Part shown: in pieces, positions 7,745-12,469 of the stretch
How the letters are laid out: each line of letters opens with the position of its first letter
Position numbering within the stretch: position 1 is the first letter of the stretch
Assembly (NCBI GenBank): GCA_934754975.1
Contig: CAKVKI010000054.1
Span: forward strand, 1 to 12,469
Source of the DNA: an uncultured Alistipes sp.
GTDB lineage: Bacteria; Bacteroidota; Bacteroidia; Bacteroidales; Rikenellaceae
Length of the DNA stretch: 12,469 nucleotides
Reading direction: 5' to 3'
Notes under the pieces: generated by a model
Seen by the model: the letters and a program-made list of their open reading frames with translations, nothing else
Told to the model about the DNA's origin: nothing
The model's database searches: none
Program-made: the position numbers and the translations under genes

Positions 7745-10741
7745 TTAGAAACCGATCTCGATACCCAGGATAAAGGAGCGCGTGCGGGGATACTGGCTCA
7801 TGCCCTCGAAACCGGGCGCCAGACCATTGACGTTCACTTCGGGATCGAGGCCCGAGTAACCGGTCAGCGTACATACGTTGCGCACGGTGAAGTAGCAGCG
7901 CAGCTTTTCGACGTACTTGATCTTGTTGCGGGGCAGCGTGTAGCCCAGCGTAACGGCGTCGAGTTTCAGGAAGTCGCCCTTTTCGAGCCAGTAGTCCGTC
8001 AGCATCAGGCGGTCGGTATTGGTGATCGCCTTGTTGCGGCGGTAAGCCGTACGCAGCAGGTTCTGCCCTTCGGTGATCTTGCTGTTCACGCCCTGGATCA
8101 TGTCCGTCACGTTGTAAACGTCCTGTCCCAGCCAGCTGCGGAAGAAGAGGTTGAGGTCCCAGTTGCGGTAACGCACCGTGTTGTTCCACGAAAGCACCGC
8201 TTTGGGAAGGCCGTTGCCCGTCTGCACGCGGTCCTCGTCGGTACCCGAAGCATAGGGAATGACTTTGTTGTCCTTGCTGTAGATCATCGGGGTGCCGTCC
8301 TCCTCGCGCACGCCGGCGAAACGGTAGAGGAAGTAGCGTCCGATCTCCTGTCCGCCGAAGATGCGCACCGCCGCGCCGGCACCGTGGGGCATCGCCTGGA
8401 ACTCCATGTGGGTATTGGTGGCCATGCCTTCCAGCCGGGATTTGCCGACGAACGAACCTACGAGCGACGTGTCGAACGTCCAGTCTTTGGTCTCCACCAC
8501 GCGGCCGTTCAGCTCGAACTCGAAGCCCTTGTTGGTGATGTCGCCGATATTGACCGTTGAAGTGGCGTAGACCGCCGGGGGAGACGCCACGGGAATACCG
8601 CTGTAGATGGCATCCTCGATCTTGCGGCTGAAGTAGTCCATGCGGCCGCTCAGGCGGCGGTTGAAGAGGGAGAAGTCCAGGCCCACGTCGAACTCTTTCT
8701 TGATCTCCCACTTCATGTCGCGGTTCTGGTTGTGCATCAGGCCGTAGACGGTCATCCACTGGCCGTTGTAATAGGTCCACGAATCCTTGGCGTACATACG
8801 GTAGGCCGTATTGGTGTTGAAACCCTGGTTACCCGTAGCGCCGTAGCTTACGCGCAGTTTCAGGTCGTCCACGGCCCGGGCGTTGCGCATGAATTTCTCC
8901 GACGAAATACGCCAGCCGGCCGAGATGCCGGGGAAGAGGCCCCAGCGGTCGCTGTAGAATTTCGAAGAACCTTCGTAACGCAGGTTCAGCGTCACGAGGT
9001 AACGGTCGTCGAACGAGTAGTTCACGCGGCCGAAAAAGGCGATCAGGCGGGTCGTGGGGTTTTTGTAGGAACCCATACCGGCCTTGCCGTCCGAAAGGTA
9101 GGTTCCGGCGCCGAGGTCCCACGGACCCAGACCGTCCACCTGGAAGTCGGAGTTGCCGGCCGAGAAGTTGTCGCCGTTGAACTCCTGGAACGAGTAGCCG
9201 AGTACGGCATTGAGGTTGTGACGGCCGAAGCGGCGGTCGTAATTGGTCGTCAGGTCGAGCATCTTGTCCATCGCCTGCGAGAAACTGTGCGAAGCCGTAC
9301 CGTTGTAGTGGTTTTCGAGCGATTCGCGGTGCAGCTTCGAAACGAAGTTCTCCGACTTGTTCTTCACATGCTTATAGGCGCCCTGCGCCGTCACCGACCA
9401 ATGGTCCGTGAGGTTGAGTTTGAGCGAAACGTTGGCCAGCATCAGGCTCGACGAGTTCGAGTTGTCGCGCAGGTTCACTTCGGCTACGGGATTTTTGAAA
9501 TAGGGCTGATTCAGGATCATGTAGTAGCCCGACTCGCTGGCGGGATCGTAAATCGGATAGGTCGGATTCAGGCTCGACGCCCATTCGAAAATACCGTTGT
9601 CGACGTTGGTCCAGTTGACGTCGGTATAGTTGATCGTCGCGGAGAGTTCCAGCCGGTCGTTCAGGAATTTGAAATAGGTACTCAGGCGGCCGCCGATTTC
9701 CTGACGGTCGTTCTTGATGGCGATGCCCTCGGCATCGCGCACGTAACCGCTGGCGCTGACGCGGAACTTGTCCGTGCCGCCGTTGGCCGAAAGGGCGTAA
9801 CGCTGGCTGAAGGGCGACGACTTGGTCACGGCGTCGTACCAATCGGTCGAACCGCCGAAGTCATAGACGTTGTTGGTGCCCGTACGTCCGTATTCGCGGA
9901 ATTCGGAAGCCGAGAGCATGTCGGGTTTCTTGGCGACAGACTCCAGCTGAAGCTCGGTCGAAAAATTGACCGACAGACGGCCCGCCTGCGGACGCTTGGT
10001 CGTAATCAGCACGACGCCGCCCGTAGCGCGGGTGCCGTAGATAGCCGCGGCCGACGCATCCTTCAATACCGTGATCGACTCGATGTCCTCCTTGGCCACC
10101 AGATCGATCTCCGCGCCCGGAACGCCGTCGATCACCACCAGCGGCCCCTGGTCGCCGCTCACCGAATTGACGCCGCGCAGCTGGAGCGAAGCGCCCGAGT
10201 TGGGGTCGGAGCCGTTGGTGGACTGGATCGAGAGACCGGGAATCTTGCCCTGAATAGCCATCAGGGGCGAGCTGGTGCCGGCGATAAAGTCGTCCGGCGT
10301 GATTTTCGACACCGAGTTGGTCAGCGACCGCTTGTCGATCGTACCGTAACCGACCACCACCACGGCGTCGAGGTTATTGCTCGGTTCGAGCGAGATCTCG
10401 AAAGAGGTCCGGCTGCCGACCGGCAGCGTTCGGGTGACATACCCCACATAGCTGATCTGGAGTTCGGCGCCGGGATCCACCTCGACGGCGAAAACGCCGT
10501 CGGCGCCGGTCGAGGCGCCGTTGGTCGTGCCTTTTTCGACGACATTGACGCCGATCATCGGCTCACCCGCTTCGTTAAGGACCGTACCGGTCACCCTGAT
10601 CTTGGGCTGGGCCGCGCACACATAAACCGAAGACACCGAAAAGCCGGCCAGCAGGAGCAGGAACAGCGCGTTCCGCTTCAGGCATGCACCGAACCGGCCA
10701 AGTCCCGATTTCGCATAGAAATTCATGAAAATATTCTTCAT
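7745..10741 (-). CDS. SusC/RagA-family TonB-dependent outer-membrane transporter
   Basis: This 998-residue barrel protein imports oligosaccharides across the outer membrane using TonB energy. A long basic N-region and a hydrophobic stretch (about 25-42) form a signal peptide, probably cut after VCAA near residue 44. Next come a carboxypeptidase-D regulatory-like domain (about 48-120: VTGTVLNEAGEPMIGVNV, ISYVGYVT), the SusC-specific LDAVVVVGYGT (124-134), and the plug domain (about 138-250) with GPLVVIDGVPG and IYGTRATGGVVLITTK. The beta barrel fills the rest and ends in the aromatic residue of GIEIGF, as barrel assembly needs. The start at 10741 is preferred; a second ATG at codon 6 would also keep the signal peptide. 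There is no N-terminal STN-type signalling domain, so it does not look like an anti-sigma-linked transducer. It pairs with susD 20 bases downstream. Confidence 0.95.
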   Translation of the reverse strand: MKNIFMNFYAKSGLGRFGACLKRNALFLLLLAGFSVSSVYVCAAQPKIRVTGTVLNEAGEPMIGVNVVEKGTTNGASTGADGVFAVEVDPGAELQISYVGYVTRTLPVGSRTSFEISLEPSNNLDAVVVVGYGTIDKRSLTNSVSKITPDDFIAGTSSPLMAIQGKIPGLSIQSTNGSDPNSGASLQLRGVNSVSGDQGPLVVIDGVPGAEIDLVAKEDIESITVLKDASAAAIYGTRATGGVVLITTKRPQAGRLSVNFSTELQLESVAKKPDMLSASEFREYGRTGTNNVYDFGGSTDWYDAVTKSSPFSQRYALSANGGTDKFRVSASGYVRDAEGIAIKNDRQEIGGRLSTYFKFLNDRLELSATINYTDVNWTNVDNGIFEWASSLNPTYPIYDPASESGYYMILNQPYFKNPVAEVNLRDNSNSSSLMLANVSLKLNLTDHWSVTAQGAYKHVKNKSENFVSKLHRESLENHYNGTASHSFSQAMDKMLDLTTNYDRRFGRHNLNAVLGYSFQEFNGDNFSAGNSDFQVDGLGPWDLGAGTYLSDGKAGMGSYKNPTTRLIAFFGRVNYSFDDRYLVTLNLRYEGSSKFYSDRWGLFPGISAGWRISSEKFMRNARAVDDLKLRVSYGATGNQGFNTNTAYRMYAKDSWTYYNGQWMTVYGLMHNQNRDMKWEIKKEFDVGLDFSLFNRRLSGRMDYFSRKIEDAIYSGIPVASPPAVYATSTVNIGDITNKGFEFELNGRVVETKDWTFDTSLVGSFVGKSRLEGMATNTHMEFQAMPHGAGAAVRIFGGQEIGRYFLYRFAGVREEDGTPMIYSKDNKVIPYASGTDEDRVQTGNGLPKAVLSWNNTVRYRNWDLNLFFRSWLGQDVYNVTDMIQGVNSKITEGQNLLRTAYRRNKAITNTDRLMLTDYWLEKGDFLKLDAVTLGYTLPRNKIKYVEKLRCYFTVRNVCTLTGYSGLDPEVNVNGLAPGFEGMSQYPRTRSFILGIEIGF

Positions 10742-10752
10742 TTGTTCATGGA

Positions 10753-10786
10753 TTAGGTTAATAAACAGATTGTATGATTTGGTTTT
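10753..10786 (-). repeat. Imperfect direct repeat copy 1 in the susC leader
   Basis: On the plus strand this copy starts with TTAGGTTAATAA (10753-10764), then AGATT (10767-10771), a TG, and GGTTTT (10781-10786). The same ordered blocks recur at 10882-10916. It ends 11 bases before the susC start codon, so it lies in the transcribed leader. It could be a regulator half-site pair or a feature acting in the mRNA. Confidence 0.6.
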
Positions 10787-10806
10787 TTATCGGATGGATC
10801 GCTCCT

Positions 10807-10824
10807 GTCATTTTCAATAATGAC
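10807..10824. repeat. Short inverted repeat in the susC leader
   Basis: GTCATT (10807-10812) and AATGAC (10819-10824) form a perfect 6-bp inverted repeat around a 6-base spacer. It lies about 65-85 bases before the susC start, inside the predicted leader. It may be a small hairpin or a dyad operator. It is short enough to be chance. Confidence 0.35.
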
Positions 10825-10881
10825 CTGTCGGAAAAAAGATACGGAGCCGGGAAAATTCCTTATCTCATAGAGCAGGAAGTT

Positions 10882-10916
10882 TTAGGTTAATAATCGGGTT
10901 AGATTCTGCTGGTTTT
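10882..10916 (-). repeat. Imperfect direct repeat copy 2 in the susC leader
   Basis: This copy repeats TTAGGTTAATAA exactly (10882-10893), then AGATT (10901-10905), a TG in the same order, and GGTTTT (10911-10916). The 12-base block is identical to the copy 129 bases away; the spacers differ by a few bases. It sits just downstream of the predicted susC -7 box, around the expected transcription start. Confidence 0.6.
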
Positions 10917-10926
10917 AAGTTTTAAA

Positions 10927-10934
10927 CAAAATTA
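10927..10934 (-). promoter_or_regulatory. Predicted -7 box of the susC-susD promoter
   Basis: The plus strand reads CAAAATTA, so the minus strand reads TAATTTTG, a perfect match to the Bacteroidota -7 consensus TAnnTTTG. Transcription would begin near 10920, giving susC a leader of about 180 bases. I see no clear TTTG -33 box at the usual 19-21 base distance, which suggests that the promoter depends on an activator. Confidence 0.6.
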
Positions 10935-11016
10935 GAGAGGATTTGCAGGAGTTTTATTAATCATTTTGACAGAAAAATTTGAAAAAATGACACGATAACA
11001 AATTTGGCCGTTCCGC

Positions 11017-11043
11017 GCGATCCAGCAGGCTGGAAACGATCGC
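11017..11043. repeat. Nested inverted repeats in a GC-rich island upstream of susC and rhaM
   Basis: The outer arms are GCGATC (11017-11022) and GATCGC (11038-11043). Inside them CCAGC (11022-11026) and GCTGG (11029-11033) form a tight palindrome. This GC-rich block stands alone in otherwise AT-rich DNA. It lies roughly 100 bases upstream of both predicted transcription starts, a place compatible with a shared regulator site. I do not recognise the binding protein. Confidence 0.45.
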
Positions 11044-11083
11044 CGTATATACTATAGGAGTGTCGGAAAGCGGCTTATTTGAA

Positions 11084-11110
11084 ATATCATTTTTTTCAAT
11101 CCTTATATCA
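11084..11110 (+). promoter_or_regulatory. ATATCA direct repeat upstream of the rhaM promoter, possible activator site
   Basis: ATATCA occurs at 11084-11089 and again at 11105-11110. The two copies start exactly 21 bases apart, two helical turns, and lie about 47 and 70 bases before the predicted rhaM transcription start. Paired direct half-sites with this spacing and position are typical of AraC-family activators. TTGAAA (11079-11084) and TTTCAA (11094-11099) also form a small inverted repeat here. Binding by RhaR is a guess. Confidence 0.35.
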
Positions 11111-11120
11111 AAAAGTTTAA

Positions 11121-11150
11121 TTTATGAGCAGAAACATCTCCCTACTTTTG
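11121..11150 (+). promoter_or_regulatory. Predicted promoter of rhaM and the lipoprotein genes
   Basis: TACTTTTG (11143-11150) matches the Bacteroidota -7 box TAnnTTTG perfectly. TTTA (11121-11124) matches the -33 box TTTG at three of four positions, with an 18-base spacer, slightly short of the usual 19-21. Transcription would begin near 11156, leaving a leader of about 75 bases before rhaM. Confidence 0.7.
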
Positions 11151-11230
11151 TATAACCCGAAACAAAACGCGCCCCGCCCGCCGCGGCGCCGGCAACCAGA
11201 ACGACAACCTAAAACCCGAATCCGAAAACT

Positions 11231-11545
11231 ATGCAACGACTGGCTTTCAAGATGAAGCTCAAACCCGGCTGCGAGGCGGAATACGAAAAACGCCACGCCC
11301 GGCTCTGGCCCGAAATGAAGCAGCTGCTCAAAGAGGGCGGCATCGGCAACTACTCGATTTTTTACGATCCCGGCACCCTCTCGCTGTTCGCCTATCAGGA
11401 GATCGGCGGCGAAGGCTCCTCGCAGGAGATGGGCGGCGACCCCGTCGTCCGCAAATGGTGGGATTACATGAGCGACATCATGGAGGTCAATCCCGACAAC
11501 TCGCCCGTCTCCGTCCCCCTGCGGCAGGTTTTCTTCCTCGAATAA
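11231..11545 (+). CDS. rhaM: L-rhamnose mutarotase
   Basis: This cytoplasmic enzyme interconverts the alpha and beta anomers of L-rhamnose and so feeds the anomer used by the isomerase. It has 104 residues, the same length as E. coli RhaM, and aligns along its whole length without gaps at the N-terminus. Y18 and the active-site H22 (in EYEKRHARLWPEM) fall at the same numbers as in E. coli. WWDYMSDIMEVNPDNSPVS and the ending LRQVFFLE match WWKYMTDVMPSNPDNSPVS and LQEVFYLP of the E. coli enzyme. The gene is separated from the main rha operon by rhaR and susCD, and it leads a different transcript together with lipoprotein genes. The start at 11231 is preceded by an A-rich leader without a clear ribosome-binding site, usual for this phylum. 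Confidence 0.96.
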   Translation: MQRLAFKMKLKPGCEAEYEKRHARLWPEMKQLLKEGGIGNYSIFYDPGTLSLFAYQEIGGEGSSQEMGGDPVVRKWWDYMSDIMEVNPDNSPVSVPLRQVFFLE

Positions 11546-11598
11546 CCGCCGCACCGACATCCGATACAGCTACGAAAAACCTATAAAAACTTAAAACT

Positions 11599-12165
11599 AT
11601 GAGAACACGTTTCCTTCTGCTTTTATCCGCTCTTCCGCTGCTCCTGCTCTCGTCGTGCGACGAGAAGGACGGTCCCACGATCATCCCGCCCAAGGAGAAG
11701 CCCGCCTATTACGACGTGGCCATCCGCGCGACCGACCACCAAGCCTGCAAGGAGATCACCCCGCAGGCCGACGGCTCCTACTTCGTGGACTGGACCGATG
11801 GGTTCGACGCCTTCTTCTTCATGGACATCCAGCTCGACGAGGACGACAAGGCGGCCGGCGCGGAATTCAACCTTTACAACGTACTCGAATTCGAAGTCAA
11901 GGGCGCCACGGTGGTGGAAAACACCCCGCTGATTATCTTCCTCGGAAGCACGGCTTGGCCCAACTTCTGCTCCGACTGCAAAAATTTCATTCCCATATCG
12001 ACCGATTGGGTGAAGGTGACCTGCAACTTCATGGAGGACGTACCCAACAAAGCCGCAGCCGCGCCGTGGACCTGGATGCGCGTGGGCGTCGGCGCCAATG
12101 CGCACACCCCGACCTTCTACATCCGCAACATCCGCCTGGTAAACCCCAATCACGGGAATAAATAA
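11599..12165 (+). CDS. Small surface lipoprotein with CBM-like features, function unknown
   Basis: This is a 188-residue lipoprotein that I cannot assign to a named family. The signal peptide MRTRFLLLLSALPLLLLSSC has the lipidated cysteine at residue 20. The acidic DEKDG right after it resembles the surface-export signals of Bacteroidota lipoproteins, and a proline/lysine linker (26-35) follows. The rest looks like a beta-sandwich: alternating strands such as VLEFEVKGATV (95-105) and PLIIFLG (110-116), then TDWVKVTCNF, and an ending FYIRNIRLVN that resembles the last strand of jelly-roll carbohydrate-binding modules. Several aromatics (W120, W137, two W near 160) could contact sugars. Cysteines 50, 124, 127 and 142 could form disulfides. 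It follows rhaM after 53 bases and is probably co-transcribed. A role in binding rhamnose-containing glycan at the surface is inference. Confidence 0.9.
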   Translation: MRTRFLLLLSALPLLLLSSCDEKDGPTIIPPKEKPAYYDVAIRATDHQACKEITPQADGSYFVDWTDGFDAFFFMDIQLDEDDKAAGAEFNLYNVLEFEVKGATVVENTPLIIFLGSTAWPNFCSDCKNFIPISTDWVKVTCNFMEDVPNKAAAAPWTWMRVGVGANAHTPTFYIRNIRLVNPNHGNK

Positions 12166-12183
12166 CCCCGGCACGCCGCCGCG

Positions 12184-12214
12184 GAAACCTCCGTCCGACC
12201 GGCACGGAGGCTTC
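12184..12214. other. Intergenic hairpin between the two lipoprotein genes
   Basis: CCTCCGT (12188-12194) and ACGGAGG (12204-12210) pair perfectly around a 9-base loop. One mismatch further out, GAA and TTC extend the stem to ten of eleven pairs. No T-run follows, so this is unlikely to be a full terminator. It may be a partial attenuator or an mRNA stability element that sets unequal expression of the two lipoproteins. Confidence 0.5.
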
Positions 12215-12253
12215 TGCGAATCCATGCAATCAACCCGACTAAATCCGACCGCC

Positions 12254-12469
12254 ATGCGACAGTTGTTTAAAAATCTGCTGACAATCACCTTATCCGCCGC
12301 GCTCTGCTTCATCGCGGGATGCTCCGGCAACGACCGCCTCCCGCCGCTCGAACCCGAAGGGCCGGACCCCGAAAAACCCGCCGTGGAGGGCATTCCGCTG
12401 TCGATCCGCAACCGCGACTTCAACAACATCACCTTCACGCAGGAGGGCGACGAATGGATCATCCGCACC
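12254..12469 (+). CDS. Second lipoprotein, 5' part only, function unknown
   Basis: An open frame of 72 codons runs without a stop to the right edge. It starts MRQLFKNLLTITLSAALCF and has the lipobox FIAGC with the lipidated cysteine at residue 23. A flexible linker rich in proline and acidic residues (about 24-45: LPPLEPEGPDPEKP) follows, as often seen before the folded domain of surface glycan-binding proteins or surface enzymes. The last visible part (IPLSIRNRDFNNITFTQEGDEWIIRT, given here in pieces: IPLSIRNRDF, NNITFTQEG, DEWIIRT) looks like beta strands. Only a small part of the protein is seen, so no family can be named. It lies 88 bases after the previous lipoprotein gene on the same strand, with a hairpin between them, and probably belongs to the rhaM transcript. 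Confidence 0.85.
   Translation, partial: MRQLFKNLLTITLSAALCFIAGCSGNDRLPPLEPEGPDPEKPAVEGIPLSIRNRDFNNITFTQEGDEWIIRT

Larger units (their letters stand above)
10742..11230. other. 489-base divergent intergenic region between susC and rhaM
   Basis: This is the largest gene-free stretch of the window. It is AT-rich except for an island around 11004-11046 and a GC-rich patch at 11168-11194. It holds a minus-strand promoter box for susC with a leader of about 180 bases, a plus-strand promoter for rhaM, a 34/35-base imperfect direct repeat, and several short inverted and direct repeats, listed separately. I see no convincing small protein gene and no tRNA. The length and repeat density suggest a complex control region shared by the uptake genes and the rhaM-lipoprotein transcript. 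Confidence 0.8.

Noticed and set aside
6111..7748. Long plus-strand open frame opposite susD (545 codons)
   Set aside because: Antisense to a clear SusD; composition is that of a reversed GC-rich gene and no motifs are visible.
10600..10625. Possible lipobox in SusC (VYVC near residue 42)
   Set aside because: SusC proteins are integral barrels with ordinary signal peptides; the VCAA context fits signal peptidase I cleavage better than lipidation.
8732..10756. Long plus-strand open frame opposite susC (674 codons)
   Set aside because: Same kind of antisense artefact of high third-position GC; the minus-strand SusC is unmistakable.
10742..11230. Riboswitch or small RNA gene in the susC/rhaM gap
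   Set aside because: I looked for a long conserved stem architecture and found only short stems of 5-6 bp, not enough to support a known RNA class.
11117..11560. Minus-strand open frame opposite rhaM (147 codons)
   Set aside because: RhaM on the plus strand matches E. coli RhaM over its full length; the antisense frame is a shadow.

Overview
This 12.5 kb window is the L-rhamnose locus of a member of the Bacteroidota, most likely Bacteroidales. The lineage call rests on a SusC/SusD outer-membrane pair, a rhamnose operon in the order known from Bacteroides thetaiotaomicron (rhaK-I-P-A-O with a divergent AraC-type rhaR), TAnnTTTG-type promoter boxes and A-rich leaders without clear Shine-Dalgarno sites. 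The high GC of the coding DNA would suit Alistipes or a relative better than Bacteroides. The genus is inference only.

Layout. Positions 1-4957 on the minus strand carry a tightly packed catabolic operon read right to left: rhamnulokinase (rhaB), L-rhamnose isomerase (rhaA), L-rhamnose/proton symporter (rhaT), rhamnulose-1-phosphate aldolase (rhaD) and lactaldehyde reductase (fucO, cut by the left edge). Gaps are 6-29 bases. A 69-base shared intergenic region separates rhaB from a divergent AraC-family activator gene (rhaR, 5027-5935, plus). rhaR converges on a susC-susD pair (10741-6012, minus) across a strong 12-bp hairpin terminator. A 489-base AT-rich divergent region (10742-11230) follows, with a good minus-strand promoter box, a good plus-strand promoter and several repeats. 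To its right, on the plus strand, are L-rhamnose mutarotase (rhaM), a small lipoprotein with features like a carbohydrate-binding module, and the start of a second lipoprotein cut by the right edge.

How it fits together. The SusC/SusD pair and the lipoproteins would capture a rhamnose-containing glycan or oligosaccharide at the cell surface and carry it through the outer membrane. RhaT brings rhamnose across the inner membrane and RhaM interconverts its anomers. RhaA, RhaB and RhaD convert it to dihydroxyacetone phosphate and L-lactaldehyde, and FucO reduces lactaldehyde to 1,2-propanediol. RhaR is the only regulator in the window, so it may control both the monomer pathway and the surface uptake genes. 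No glycoside hydrolase or polysaccharide lyase is present inside the window. I found no tRNA, rRNA, CRISPR array, insertion sequence or pseudogene.

The window looks like a coherent, largely recognisable polysaccharide/monosaccharide utilisation locus. The least described parts are the two lipoprotein genes and the repeat-rich susC/rhaM intergenic region.
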